From: JACOTV01 sp964579395
Lineage (GTDB): Bacteria; Patescibacteriota; Microgenomatia; UBA1406; GWC2-37-13
Assembly: GCA_964579395.1 (NCBI GenBank)
Contig: CAZOFT010000001.1
Location: forward strand, 1 to 64,000
DNA length: 64,000 nucleotides
Direction: 5' to 3'
Both the position numbers and the translations under genes were made by a program. Below, in pieces: positions 40,170 to 50,068 of the stretch. Positions within the stretch are counted from its first letter, which is position 1. Every line of letters starts with the position of its first letter. The notes beneath the pieces were generated by a model. The model was not told where the DNA came from, made no database searches, and saw only the letters and a list, made by a program, of their open reading frames with translations.

Positions 40170-43061
40170 ATGAGTAACCATAATACAATTTCAATTCGCG
40201 GTGCACGCCAACACAATCTGAAGAATATCTCCCTTGATATTCCCAAAGACCAATTGGTTGTCATGACCGGTGTCTCCGGATCAGGCAAATCGTCACTGGC
40301 CTTTGACACCATTTATGCAGAAGGACAACGCCGATATGTTGAATCGCTTTCTGCCTATGCGCGCCAGTTTTTGGGCATCATGGATAAACCTGATGTGGAT
40401 ACCATTGACGGACTGTCGCCAGCTATTTCGATCGACCAAAAAACCACCTCACACAACCCGCGCTCCACGGTAGGTACGATCACTGAGATTTATGATTACT
40501 TGCGCCTGCTGTTTGCCCGCGCCGGTCATCCGCACTGCCCGAACTGCAATATTGAGATTTCCAAGCGCTCAATTGATGAGATCGTCCAGCTGGCACTGAA
40601 TCTCATTACCCAACAGGTTGCGACCGATCCAATCGCCCCCCACACCATCCAACTTTTGAGTCCGGTGGTGCGGCAGAAAAAAGGAGAGTTTCGTGATTTA
40701 TTTGCCAATCTTCTGGCAAAAGGGTTCACCAACGTACACGTCGACAGCAAACCGTTTGACATAAGCGGCGACATCGGACTCATTAAAACGAACAAACATG
40801 ATATTTCAGTCGTCATCGACGAGATAAAAGTCACGAAAAAAGCCCTGTCAGATGAGGTGTATGTGAGTAATTTGCGCAGTCGTCTCACCAACGATATCGA
40901 ACAGTCACTTTCGTTAGCGGGCGGACTGGTTGTAGTCAAAACCGACGCAAAAGATCATCTGTTTTCTGAAAAATTTTCCTGTCCGAGTTGTAACCTGTCA
41001 TTACCGGAGCTTGAGCCACGCATGTTTTCCTTCAACTCACCACTCGGCGCATGTGACACCTGCCGCGGTATCGGTACCGTGTTTAAAGTCGATCCTGATC
41101 TGGTGCTCAACCGCAAGCTGACCGTACATGAAGGAGCGATACTGCCGTTTAATAAACTGCTGTTTCAAGACACCTGGTATATCCGCCTTCTAAAGCAGGT
41201 TGCCAAAGAAGAAGGTATTGATATGGATCAGCGCATTGATGATATGGACGAGGATATTGTCAAAGTCTTACTGTTTGGAACGAAAAAAACCTATCGCGTG
41301 CCGGGTACGAATCGTCAGGGAAAAGCGACGGTCATTTATGAAAAATACGACGGAATTATCCACGAATTGGAGCGCCGCTTTTTTGACAACCAGTCGGGAA
41401 ATGAACATCATGATATGCAGCGCTATGTGCGCGAAGAAGTGTGTGAAACATGCTTAGGCAAGCGCCTTCGCCCAGAGATACTGGCCGTCACCATCGGCGA
41501 CTATAATATTGCTGATTTTTCTGACTGGGCGATTGTCGACATCCTCCGCTATGTCATGGAGGAGCTTCCCGGCAAACTCAATGAGTATGAAACAGAAATC
41601 GCCCGCGGTATCACCAAAGAAATATCGTCACGACTGCAGTTTCTGGTCAATGTCGGACTCGGCTATCTGACCATTTCACGAAGTGCAAAATCACTCTCAG
41701 GCGGCGAATTGCAGCGAATTCGTCTTGCTTCGCAAATCGGTACCGGCCTCACCGGCGTATTGTATGTGTTGGATGAGCCTTCAATCGGTCTGCACCCCAA
41801 AGATGTATCTGCGCTTATCGCTACTCTTAAACAGCTAAAAGAGCTCGGAAATACGCTCGTTATCGTCGAGCATGATCAGGAAACGATTGAATCAGCAGAT
41901 TATATCGTTGAGTTGGGGCCGCAAGCCGGCAAACATGGTGGGGAAGTAGTGTTTGAAGGAAGTGTTTCCGAAATGCTCACATCTAAAAAGTCGCTTACCG
42001 GCGCATATGTCTCCGGCCGACGAAAAATTCAGGCAGATCTGCCTGAAGAAAGTGATGTTCCTGGTGAGCTTGTATTGAAAAAGGCGAGCGAACACAACTT
42101 AAAACACGTGGACATCAACATCCCTCTTGGCAAACTGACTGCGGTAACCGGCGTCTCCGGATCAGGAAAATCTACCCTCATTGTCGACACCTTGTATCCG
42201 GCTATGAAATACCACCTTGATGGGTATTACACTGATTCAATCGGTGCATTTGAACGACTGGAAGGATTTCAATATATTGACCGTGTGTACTTGGTTGACC
42301 AATCTCCGATCGGGCGCACTCCGCGCTCAAATCCCGCAACATATGTTGGTTTTTTTGACACCATTCGCGACTTGTTTGCCAGCACCCAAGAAGCTAAAGC
42401 GCGTGGGTTTGCCAAAGGGCGTTTTTCATTCAATGTCAAAGGCGGACGCTGTGAAAAGTGTCAAGGTGCCGGACTGATCAAGATTGAAATGCAATTTTTA
42501 CCCGACGTGTATGTGACATGCGATGTCTGCGACGGACACCGATACAATCGTGAAACACTGGAAGTGAAATATAAAGGTATGAATATTTACGATATTCTGA
42601 GGATGACTGTCGATGAGGCCTGTGACTTTTTTGAGAATCATTTTCAGATTCACAACAAACTTGTGTTCTTGCGGGAAGTAGGGTTGGGGTATGTGGAGCT
42701 CGGTCAAGCTGCGCCCACGTTGTCTGGTGGTGAAGCACAGCGTATTAAGCTCGCCAATGAGTTGTCACGACGTGATCGCGGACGCACTATGTATATTCTC
42801 GATGAGCCCACAACCGGCCTTCACTTTTATGATGTTGAAAAACTGCTGGGCTCACTCCAGGAATTGGTGAAAAAAGGAAATACGGTCGTTGTAATCGAAC
42901 ACAATCTGGATGTCATTCGCAACTGTCAGCATGTCATCGATATGGGCCCTGAAGGCGGCAACGGCGGCGGCACTGTAGTATATCAGGGGCCGATGAAGGG
43001 GCTTGCAGATGTCAAAGAATCCTACACAGCGCAATACGTATTTCCTCAACAAAAGCGTTGA
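40170..43061 (+). CDS. uvrA: Excinuclease ABC subunit A
   Basis: This 963-aa tandem ABC ATPase has two Walker A motifs (TGVSGSGKSSLAFDTI and TGVSGSGKSTLIVDTL), two signatures (SLSGGELQRIRLASQIG and TLSGGEAQRIKLANEL) and zinc modules (CPNCNIEI; CPSCNLSLPEL; CEKCQGAG with CDVCDGHRY). It finds DNA lesions and hands them to UvrB. Its ATG abuts the uvrB stop, preceded by an AGGAG site inside uvrB. Confidence 0.98.
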   Translation: MSNHNTISIRGARQHNLKNISLDIPKDQLVVMTGVSGSGKSSLAFDTIYAEGQRRYVESLSAYARQFLGIMDKPDVDTIDGLSPAISIDQKTTSHNPRSTVGTITEIYDYLRLLFARAGHPHCPNCNIEISKRSIDEIVQLALNLITQQVATDPIAPHTIQLLSPVVRQKKGEFRDLFANLLAKGFTNVHVDSKPFDISGDIGLIKTNKHDISVVIDEIKVTKKALSDEVYVSNLRSRLTNDIEQSLSLAGGLVVVKTDAKDHLFSEKFSCPSCNLSLPELEPRMFSFNSPLGACDTCRGIGTVFKVDPDLVLNRKLTVHEGAILPFNKLLFQDTWYIRLLKQVAKEEGIDMDQRIDDMDEDIVKVLLFGTKKTYRVPGTNRQGKATVIYEKYDGIIHELERRFFDNQSGNEHHDMQRYVREEVCETCLGKRLRPEILAVTIGDYNIADFSDWAIVDILRYVMEELPGKLNEYETEIARGITKEISSRLQFLVNVGLGYLTISRSAKSLSGGELQRIRLASQIGTGLTGVLYVLDEPSIGLHPKDVSALIATLKQLKELGNTLVIVEHDQETIESADYIVELGPQAGKHGGEVVFEGSVSEMLTSKKSLTGAYVSGRRKIQADLPEESDVPGELVLKKASEHNLKHVDINIPLGKLTAVTGVSGSGKSTLIVDTLYPAMKYHLDGYYTDSIGAFERLEGFQYIDRVYLVDQSPIGRTPRSNPATYVGFFDTIRDLFASTQEAKARGFAKGRFSFNVKGGRCEKCQGAGLIKIEMQFLPDVYVTCDVCDGHRYNRETLEVKYKGMNIYDILRMTVDEACDFFENHFQIHNKLVFLREVGLGYVELGQAAPTLSGGEAQRIKLANELSRRDRGRTMYILDEPTTGLHFYDVEKLLGSLQELVKKGNTVVVIEHNLDVIRNCQHVIDMGPEGGNGGGTVVYQGPMKGLADVKESYTAQYVFPQQKR

Positions 43062-43087
43062 GAACAGCTCTCGCTGCAGGCTATAAT
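43058..43087 (+). promoter_or_regulatory. Promoter of the transglutaminase-like gene
   Basis: TTGAGA (43058-43063), overlapping the uvrA stop, an 18-bp spacer and TATAAT (43082-43087). The ATG at 43096 is eight bases further, giving a leaderless mRNA. Confidence 0.65.
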
Positions 43088-43095
43088 AAGTGATC

Positions 43096-44973
43096 ATGCG
43101 CACGTTCTTTCGTACCCTTTTTGCCATAGTTCTTCTGGCAAGTACCGTAACTCAATTCGTGCCGGTCGCGCATGCTGATGAAAGTTTTCAGACCGACTAC
43201 ACGGTAGATTACTATCTGGGCAACGAAGGCGCCACCATCGAAACATCAGTCAAGCTCACCACAACAATCACCAACAAAGAAGACAACATTTATCTGGACA
43301 AATACAGCATCACGTTTCCCAAGACCTTTGAAATGAGCAATATCAAAGCCACCTCTGACAACGGTCCGGTCGATGCCACGATAGATACCGGCACTGAGAA
43401 CACCACCGTCTTGATGAAAATAAAAGACGCAGCTATCGGCGAAGGAAAGACAACAAAACTATATTTATCATTCGATCAAGCGAATCTATTTCAAGTAAAT
43501 GGAAGTGTGTGGGAAGTGCTTTTACCCACCATGCAAAAGGCACAGACCGATGGGGGGTCCTATGCGATACATGTGCATCTTCCCCCCAACGACAAACGCC
43601 TGTCTATTGCAAAACCGAAACCTGACACGATATCATCTGATACCATTTCCTGGATCAATCCGGAGGCAAAAACTATTATTGCGGTATTTGGAGATCGTCA
43701 GGTATACGATCTGAAGCTTCGGTATCATATCCAAAATGACCGCCTGGTTCCGGTCGTTACAGACATTGCCTTTCCACCTAATACAGCTTACCAACAAGTC
43801 ACAACCTCAACAATAGCGCCGGAACCGGAATCAATATCACTTGATACGGATGGAAATTATCTCGGTCGATACCATCTAAACCCTCATGAGCAAAAGACCA
43901 TAGAATTTGCCGGACAGGCGATTGTCTATGCGACACCACTGGATGATCAAATTGAGCGTGATCGTACATACAAACAAGCACAGCAATCATACGACACTAA
44001 GTCAACCCACTACTGGAATGCTACCGTGAAAAAAGAGGAATTTGCTACCGCAGAGGATGTATATCGTGACCTGGTGGGACGTTTTCAATACAACTATGAT
44101 CGTATTACTGACCCCAACGCAAAACGACTGGGCGCAGCAGTAGCCATATCCAGCCCCACCAATGCTGTCTGCGCAGAGTTTACCGACGCGTTTGTGTCGC
44201 TTACCCGATCGCTCGGAATTCCATCGCGGGAACTCAATGGATTTGGATTTTCCCAAGACGAGCGCTTGCGTCCGCAATCACTTGACGGCGATGTGCTTCA
44301 TGCATGGCCGGAATATTGGGACTCCAAAGCCAATATGTGGAGGCAGGTCGATCCAACCTGGGAAAACACATCAGGTATTGATTATTTTAATTCGTTTGAC
44401 CTCAACCATATCGTCTTTGCCATTCACAGCAAGGAGGATGACTATCCTGTGCCCGCCGGCATGTATAAAACATCCAAGTCTCAAGATGTATATGTTGAGC
44501 CTACAGCCACACTCACCAAGCGTTTTACCGATATAACTGTCTCGGCGATCGATGTCCCTAAAATTCTGAGTGATAGAAAAGGCGCTACCGGCATCGCGCA
44601 CATAAAAAATCAGGGAAATGCATTTGCCTATGATGTATCTATAAAAGCCGCTTCTGACGACCTGCGTATCGAACTTTCTCAAGAGACAATCGCAGAAATT
44701 GCGCCGTACCAGACAGTAGATGTGCCGTTTACCCTCACCTCAAAAACGACACACCCAGATGACCTCAACACCACAATCACAGTCACCGCAGAGACAAACA
44801 GAGCAACTGCCAATGTCACGATTCGTTCGTACCAAAAACTGCTTTTGTACGCTGCAGGCATCGGAGTATTGATATTGTTTGGTATAATAAGCATTATTCT
44901 CGCCGTGGTGAAGCGCCGAAAGAAACCACCTGTTATGCCACCACCTGAGCATTCACCGATTCGTCCGCTATGA
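43096..44973 (+). CDS. Membrane-anchored transglutaminase-like protein
   Basis: With the start at 43096 the 625-aa protein has a signal peptide (TFFRTLFAIVLLASTVTQFV), beta-rich domains, a transglutaminase core with the expected Cys (NAVCAEFTDAFVSLTRSLGI), His (LHAWPEYWD) and Asp (QVDPTWENT), an Ig-like domain and a C-terminal membrane helix (near residue 590-612) ending in a basic, proline-rich tail. It is exposed outside the cell and likely acts as a protease or crosslinker. It sits between uvrA and uvrC and overlaps uvrC by 4 bp. Confidence 0.9.
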   Translation: MRTFFRTLFAIVLLASTVTQFVPVAHADESFQTDYTVDYYLGNEGATIETSVKLTTTITNKEDNIYLDKYSITFPKTFEMSNIKATSDNGPVDATIDTGTENTTVLMKIKDAAIGEGKTTKLYLSFDQANLFQVNGSVWEVLLPTMQKAQTDGGSYAIHVHLPPNDKRLSIAKPKPDTISSDTISWINPEAKTIIAVFGDRQVYDLKLRYHIQNDRLVPVVTDIAFPPNTAYQQVTTSTIAPEPESISLDTDGNYLGRYHLNPHEQKTIEFAGQAIVYATPLDDQIERDRTYKQAQQSYDTKSTHYWNATVKKEEFATAEDVYRDLVGRFQYNYDRITDPNAKRLGAAVAISSPTNAVCAEFTDAFVSLTRSLGIPSRELNGFGFSQDERLRPQSLDGDVLHAWPEYWDSKANMWRQVDPTWENTSGIDYFNSFDLNHIVFAIHSKEDDYPVPAGMYKTSKSQDVYVEPTATLTKRFTDITVSAIDVPKILSDRKGATGIAHIKNQGNAFAYDVSIKAASDDLRIELSQETIAEIAPYQTVDVPFTLTSKTTHPDDLNTTITVTAETNRATANVTIRSYQKLLLYAAGIGVLILFGIISIILAVVKRRKKPPVMPPPEHSPIRPL

Positions 44974-46259
44974 GTGATGTATACGTCCAAAACACCAAAG
45001 AAGCAATAGACTCCCTGGAACAGATCGCCGGTGTCTACATCTATGAACAAAACGGCGAACCTCTTTATATTGGTAAGTCAGTCAATGTGCGCGCCCGCTT
45101 GCGCTCCCATGCACAAAATGCACTCAGTAATGAAAAGGAGCGTCAATATGTGGATGGCGCCGATCATCTGCGCATCATCCAAACCGACTCTGAACTGAAT
45201 GCACTTCTTCTTGAATCAAGTCTCATTCAAAAACACCATCCCAAATATAATGTCAGGTGGCGCGACGACAAGAGCTACTTATACATCAAGCTCAGTATGA
45301 AGGAAGAGTTTCCCAAAGTATCGATCGTCCGGCGAGAACACATCAAGGGCAATGCGTACTTTGGCCCATTCCCCTCACAGTATGCCGCTGAGCAAATTCT
45401 CAAAATGATTCGTCGCGTCTTTCCGTTTTGTATGCAAAGACGCATCACTAAACTGCCTTGTTTTTACTCCAAGCTCGGGCTTTGCGACCCCTGTCCCAAT
45501 ACCATAACGACAGTTGAGGAAAAAAAGCGCTATCGCACCAATATCCGCAATCTCAAACAGACTCTGGAAGGCAGGTCTACCAACGTTCTGAAACTACAGT
45601 ACAAACAAATGCAGGAATATGCCGATGATGCAGAATATGAAAAAGCAATGGTCGTGCGCGATCGGATTTTTGCTTTGGAGCGCATGTTTACCTACCACAT
45701 GTCCTATGACGCGGCGGAAATCTACAACCAATCAGAACTGGCTATCGACGAGCTGAAAAAACTACTTGCACCGTATTTCCCTGATCTTACGTCGCTGCAT
45801 CGCATTGAATGCTATGACATCAGTAATCTCCAGCAACAGCAGGCTACGGCATCTATGGTTGTGTTTACTGATGGACAAATGCATAAAGGGGAGTATCGTA
45901 AATTCAAAGTAAAACACCCCAAAACGCTATCTGATTTTGACATGATGGCAGAAGTTCTGGAGCGTCGCCTCAAGCAGTCTTGGGATCGACCGGACCTAAT
46001 CATTTTGGACGGGGGAAAGCCGCAGATGCGCCATGTATTGCCGGTTGTTGAGAATTCGGATGCAGGCGTCATCCCGGTCATCGGAATCGCCAAGCGACCT
46101 GACCGACTGGTCGTGGGTACGCCCGATATGCCTACGATCCGCCCCCGCATGAATAACTACGGATTCAATATGGTGCAGCACATGCGTGATGAGGCACACC
46201 GGTTTGCGAAAAAATACCACACCCACTTGCGCACCAAAGGCACATTTCCCACGGCATGA
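44970..46259 (+). CDS. uvrC: UvrC excinuclease lacking the C-terminal HhH domain
   Basis: The 429-aa protein has the GIY-YIG nuclease domain (GVYIYEQNGEPLYIGKS), the four-cysteine region (CMQRR, CFYSKLGLCDPCPN), a UVR motif (MQEYADDAEYEKAMVVRD) and the RNase-H-like second nuclease (IECYDISNLQQQQATASMV and LIILDGGKPQM). It stops after RDEAHRFAKKYHTHLR, where the tandem helix-hairpin-helix domain of ordinary UvrC (about 600 aa) would begin. It should still make both incisions but bind DNA differently. Confidence 0.95.
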   Translation: MSDVYVQNTKEAIDSLEQIAGVYIYEQNGEPLYIGKSVNVRARLRSHAQNALSNEKERQYVDGADHLRIIQTDSELNALLLESSLIQKHHPKYNVRWRDDKSYLYIKLSMKEEFPKVSIVRREHIKGNAYFGPFPSQYAAEQILKMIRRVFPFCMQRRITKLPCFYSKLGLCDPCPNTITTVEEKKRYRTNIRNLKQTLEGRSTNVLKLQYKQMQEYADDAEYEKAMVVRDRIFALERMFTYHMSYDAAEIYNQSELAIDELKKLLAPYFPDLTSLHRIECYDISNLQQQQATASMVVFTDGQMHKGEYRKFKVKHPKTLSDFDMMAEVLERRLKQSWDRPDLIILDGGKPQMRHVLPVVENSDAGVIPVIGIAKRPDRLVVGTPDMPTIRPRMNNYGFNMVQHMRDEAHRFAKKYHTHLRTKGTFPTA

Positions 46260-46274
46260 CGCGCTGTTTTTTGC

Positions 46275-46280
46275 TATAAT
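46275..46280 (+). promoter_or_regulatory. Extended -10 box of secG
   Basis: TTGCTATAAT, with TGC directly before TATAAT, ends eight bases before the secG ATG; a leaderless transcript is expected. Confidence 0.65.
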
Positions 46281-46288
46281 CCCCCTAT

Positions 46289-46504
46289 ATGCATTCGGTA
46301 CTTTTGACCATAACCATTATCGTTTCGATCGCAATAACAGTACTCATCCTTCTTCAGGGACGTGGTGCTGGCCTTGGCAGCGCCTGGGGCGGTGGCGGCG
46401 AAGGATTTCAGACCCGACGCGGACTCGAGAAAGTAACGATTCGTCTGACCGCATTTCTTATCGCCGTATTCCTGCTTATCTCGATACTGAATCTGTTTGT
46501 GTAA
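46289..46504 (+). CDS. secG: Preprotein translocase subunit SecG
   Basis: This 71-aa protein has two hydrophobic helices around the conserved loop LLQGRGAGLGSAWGGGGEGF and ends in the membrane. It is the small subunit of the SecYEG channel. Its length and loop are typical. Confidence 0.94.
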   Translation: MHSVLLTITIIVSIAITVLILLQGRGAGLGSAWGGGGEGFQTRRGLEKVTIRLTAFLIAVFLLISILNLFV

Positions 46505-46509
46505 CAGTT

Positions 46510-46549
46510 TGCCCGAGGTTACGCCAACGCGAGCACATGTACTCGGGCA
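46510..46549 (+). other. Inverted repeat between secG and the peptide-binding protein gene
   Basis: TGCCCGAG (46510-46517) and CTCGGGCA (46542-46549) form an 8-bp stem with a 24-base loop. No T run follows, so it is more likely an mRNA structure upstream of the next start codon (46562) than a terminator. Confidence 0.45.
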
Positions 46550-46561
46550 GCAGCAGATGAT

Positions 46562-47932
46562 ATGAAAGACAAATCACTACGCTATTACTGGTGGCTGACA
46601 CAGGAATATATCAAAAAGCATTCCAAAATGATGCTGATGTCTTTCTTAATCAGCTTCTTTATCATCTTTTTTCTTGTGTCATTTTCTTCGTATCTTGACG
46701 CATTTCTCTTTCCGAAAAACGCTGTTGTTGGCCTTGTCGATACCGCTACCACCAGCCGGCTTCCGCGAGAAGTAGAGCAGAAACTATCTTCGGGTTTTGT
46801 ATATATTGATGAGAACGGGCGAATCAAGCCGGCAGCAGCAGAGTCATGGGAGATGAAAAATGAAGGTCGGCTGTTTCGCATTCACTTGAAAAAAGGACTC
46901 TTCTGGGATGACGGCGATGCATTTACCGCCGACAGCATCAACCTCCCGTTTAAAAATGTTGAAACAAAAGTTATCGATGACTACACCCTCGATATCATGC
47001 TGGAGAAGCCACTGCCGATATTTCTCACGTACTTGTCACGTCCGCTGTTTCACAATCAGTTTCACGGTATTCTCGGTCGATATAAAGTGGCCAAACTCAA
47101 ATCAGATCAGGGACAAATATCAACGCTTACGCTTGTTCCCCTTGAGGAAGGGGAGACGATTTATGAGTATAAATTTTATCCAACAGAGAGCGACATGGTT
47201 ACTGCCTATAAAAAAGGAGAGATTCGCCAAATGAGTATTGTTAATGAGAAAGTTGCAAAGGAATTGTCTACGTGGAAAAACACTTCGGTTGAAAAGACAA
47301 CCGACTATTCACTTGCTATGACGCTTTTTTTTAACACCACAAATGAAGCGCTTGCTGAAAAAGACGTGCGACAGGCTATTGCGCAAGGTATAAATCGTGA
47401 ACATATCCTTCAGTATGGAGAGCCGGCAAACAGTCCGATATCGCCGACATCCTGGGCATACAATACGACACTGAAAAAGATCCAACATGACCCGGATGGC
47501 TCAAAAGGCATACTCAGTAAAAGCCCGCTTGCAAGCGAATCAGCAAAGCTGCGCATCCTTACGTATTACGACCTTGACGCTGAAGCCAATATCATAAAAA
47601 AAGATCTTGAAGAAGTTGGAATAAAAAGTGAAGTCAGCTACAATAGCGCCACTTCGCTTCCGGAATATGATGTGTTATTGGCCTATTTGCAACTACCTGC
47701 TGATCCTGATCAATATGCGTTTTGGCACTCAAGTCAGGTGCAGCAAAACAATATCTCACATGTCAAAAACGTAAAAATAGATAAGATTCTTGAAGACGGA
47801 AGAAACACTGCCGACCGTGATGAACGACAGAAAATTTACTTTCAGTTTCAGCGCGTCATGGTAGACGAAGTGCCCGCAGTCTTTTTATACTATCCATATT
47901 CCTATACGATCTCACGCAAATCATTGCTATAA
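46562..47932 (+). CDS. Membrane-anchored peptide/solute-binding protein (SBP_bac_5)
   Basis: The 456-aa protein has an N-terminal membrane helix (about residues 22-42) and the family-5 binding fold: AESWEMKNEGRLFRIHLKKG, FTADSINLPF, DVRQAIAQGINREHI and ARNAE-type endings replaced by FQFQRVMVDEVPAVFLYYPY. Such proteins bind oligopeptides for ABC import. No permease genes are next to it; it may use one elsewhere. Confidence 0.88.
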   Translation: MKDKSLRYYWWLTQEYIKKHSKMMLMSFLISFFIIFFLVSFSSYLDAFLFPKNAVVGLVDTATTSRLPREVEQKLSSGFVYIDENGRIKPAAAESWEMKNEGRLFRIHLKKGLFWDDGDAFTADSINLPFKNVETKVIDDYTLDIMLEKPLPIFLTYLSRPLFHNQFHGILGRYKVAKLKSDQGQISTLTLVPLEEGETIYEYKFYPTESDMVTAYKKGEIRQMSIVNEKVAKELSTWKNTSVEKTTDYSLAMTLFFNTTNEALAEKDVRQAIAQGINREHILQYGEPANSPISPTSWAYNTTLKKIQHDPDGSKGILSKSPLASESAKLRILTYYDLDAEANIIKKDLEEVGIKSEVSYNSATSLPEYDVLLAYLQLPADPDQYAFWHSSQVQQNNISHVKNVKIDKILEDGRNTADRDERQKIYFQFQRVMVDEVPAVFLYYPYSYTISRKSLL

Positions 47933-47992
47933 TAAGGAGTTGTAGATCGTGCAGTTGCAGCAATCTAAAAAGCTTAAAGCTGTAACAAAAAA

Positions 47993-48076
47993 GCCGTGGT
48001 GGCGGAACTGGCATACGCGCAGGACTTAAAATCCTGTGGTGGCAACACCATGAGGGTTCGATCCCCTCCCGCGGCA
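47993..48076 (+). tRNA. tRNA-Leu(TAA)
   Basis: An 84-nt cloverleaf with a long variable arm (TGGTGGCAACACCA). The anticodon stem is CAGGA/TCCTG with loop CTTAAAA (anticodon TAA). Acceptor GCCGTGG pairs with CCGCGGC. CCA is not encoded. Confidence 0.96.
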
Positions 48077-48130
48077 CATGAAAGTTGCAGAATGAGAAGG
48101 TCAAACTGTATAATTACATCTTAACAGATT

Positions 48131-48201
48131 GCCCCTTTAGCTCAATGGCAGAGCAGCGGTTTTGTAAACCGTCGATCGGAGTTCGATTCTCCGAAGGGGC
48201 T
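48131..48201 (+). tRNA. tRNA-Thr(TGT)
   Basis: Acceptor GCCCCTT pairs with AAGGGGC. The anticodon arm GCGGT-TTTGTAA-ACCGT gives TGT. The T arm is present; CCA is not encoded. Confidence 0.95.
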
Positions 48202-48222
48202 CCCAAATCTTCTTCCCCCCCC

Positions 48223-49887
48223 TTATAACGGGCAGGCGTTTACGTAACAACTGGCAGTTCCAGCTTTTGTCGGAGGTATATTCGTAATCTCTGATGTTTT
48301 CGACCCCAAGGAAACTCCCAATTCAGTCAAGAAAGCTTGGCACGGATTGCTGCCGGGCGTGTATGCAACTGTTTTTTGCTGTGTTTGGCACGTACCGTTT
48401 TCACACACTTTGAGCGGATCGGGACTATCGGCAAGTGACAAGATCGTGGCACTGCAGATTGTTGCGCCCGTTTCTGACTTACATGACATCGGGCTATAGC
48501 TGATCTGGCTTCCCGGACACTGTGCGCCATCGACCACCTTTGGTGAGCGAGGGCTTGCAGTCGGTTCAACCGGCTGGACTGAAAAAGTGCCTTGCTGCTG
48601 GGTAGAACTATGACCAACTGTCGTATCTGCCGCATTGGTTGCTTTGGCGATAACGAGTCCTGCCTGGGACATCGCATATTTTGTCATGACCGGAAAAAGT
48701 GCATAGATGGTAACCGGCGTACCATCTGTTGCAGTCATAGCAGACTTTGTCAGATAAAACGGCACATATGCATCCTCAGGAGTCTCAAGCCCGTACTCGT
48801 AATACACCAACTTAATTTCTGTGATGGTCGGTGTCCCGCGAACCACCTTTCCGGGCGGATCAACAATCGGATCAACCGGCGGTTTGCTTCCGTACTGAGT
48901 AAGGGCTTCTTGCGGATCTATGCGTGTAACGGGTGTAATGATTTTTACGGTACGCATCTGATAATTCATCTTGGTGAGACGGGCATCAGCGGCGACTACT
49001 ACTTCGACGGAGTTTGCCAATGTGGTTGATGGAATATTGCAGATGGAGCCTTTGGTGGCTAAGACCGTCGCCTCATCCACGACCGGCAGCCCGTCCCATT
49101 TTTTTGTATACGTGAACACCGTATCGGTTCCATCTTTTCTGCTTCCGGCGGCAGTAAAATCGTTCGGATCATTATATTGGAGGCCGTACACGTAATCCTG
49201 CATGGCCAAGTCAGCAGTGCGCTGCAGCGCATCCGGCGTAGCATTGGTTGAAGCCACAATAGGAATACGGTAGGCAAATGCACCAGAGCCACTCATCACT
49301 GATAGGTACGCACTGGTCTGAACATCATTAAAAAAATACAAAGGGAAGGGTGTCCCCGATGAAAGAGTTGCCGCCGGGCCTTCCAGAGTAAACAAATCGG
49401 CTAATTTCTGCGCATCCGCTTCTTTGTACCGTGACTTGAGAATAAACATATCCAGGGCAACCGGTGCGTTGGCGGTGTCGCACGCACTTTGTGCATATGC
49501 CTGGGGAATCAGGTGAAATCCTGCACTGCGAAGAGCAGGATCAAGCTTAAATTCAAAATCATATTGATAATCGACTGGAGGTTTTTTTCCATCTTTTTGA
49601 TATTGCTTTTGAAGATACTCTTTATTTTTTTGCAGGTCATCAGTGTTGAGGATCGTATCTGCAGCATCGGGAGATTGGGCGTCTTCTGATTGCTGATTTT
49701 GAGAGTCCGGCGGAGCTTGGTTTGGCGCTATACGCGATCGGACAAGCGCAAGCAATATACCAAGCGTCAACACCACCACAACCACTACCAATCCAATAGC
49801 AATCTTTTTCATGCGGGCAGATTTTGTCGGATCCAGTTGATTTGCGTCAAACGCGTACTGTACTCCGCTGGGTGGCTGAATTTGCAT
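48223..49887 (-). CDS. Single-pass membrane protein, unknown, cysteine-containing C-terminus
   Basis: This 554-aa protein has a short cytoplasmic N-terminus, one membrane helix (about residues 28-50: IAIGLVVVVVVLTLGILLAL), a charged linker and a large external part rich in threonine and proline. Several cysteines near the C-terminus (CPGSQISYSPMSCKSETG, CENGTCQ, CYVNACPL) suggest disulfides. No family is recognised; it is probably a surface protein. It is convergent with tRNA-Thr. Confidence 0.7.
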   Translation of the reverse strand: MQIQPPSGVQYAFDANQLDPTKSARMKKIAIGLVVVVVVLTLGILLALVRSRIAPNQAPPDSQNQQSEDAQSPDAADTILNTDDLQKNKEYLQKQYQKDGKKPPVDYQYDFEFKLDPALRSAGFHLIPQAYAQSACDTANAPVALDMFILKSRYKEADAQKLADLFTLEGPAATLSSGTPFPLYFFNDVQTSAYLSVMSGSGAFAYRIPIVASTNATPDALQRTADLAMQDYVYGLQYNDPNDFTAAGSRKDGTDTVFTYTKKWDGLPVVDEATVLATKGSICNIPSTTLANSVEVVVAADARLTKMNYQMRTVKIITPVTRIDPQEALTQYGSKPPVDPIVDPPGKVVRGTPTITEIKLVYYEYGLETPEDAYVPFYLTKSAMTATDGTPVTIYALFPVMTKYAMSQAGLVIAKATNAADTTVGHSSTQQQGTFSVQPVEPTASPRSPKVVDGAQCPGSQISYSPMSCKSETGATICSATILSLADSPDPLKVCENGTCQTQQKTVAYTPGSNPCQAFLTELGVSLGSKTSEITNIPPTKAGTASCYVNACPL

Positions 49888-49977
49888 AGACTTGTGACAT
49901 ATTCATGATATAGCACGCAGGCAGTCAAACGCAAGCGGTTTGGAGCGGCAGATACGGTATAATATGTATACGGTATT

Positions 49978-50049
49978 GGTCCCATAGTTCAACGGATAGA
50001 ACAAGTCCCTTCTAAGGATTAGATGCAGGTTCGATTCCTGCTGGGACCA
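49978..50049 (+). tRNA. tRNA-Arg(TCT)
   Basis: Acceptor GGTCCCA pairs with TGGGACC. The anticodon loop CTTCTAA gives TCT. The T arm CAGGTTCGATTCCTG is typical. Only CC-like bases follow the discriminator; no complete CCA. A TATAAT lies about 20 bases upstream. Confidence 0.95.
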
Positions 50050-50068
50050 CACTAAAACCTCCTATCAT

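Noticed and set aside
46510..46549. Terminator after secG
   Set aside because: No T run follows and the loop is long; the next start codon is 13 bases away.
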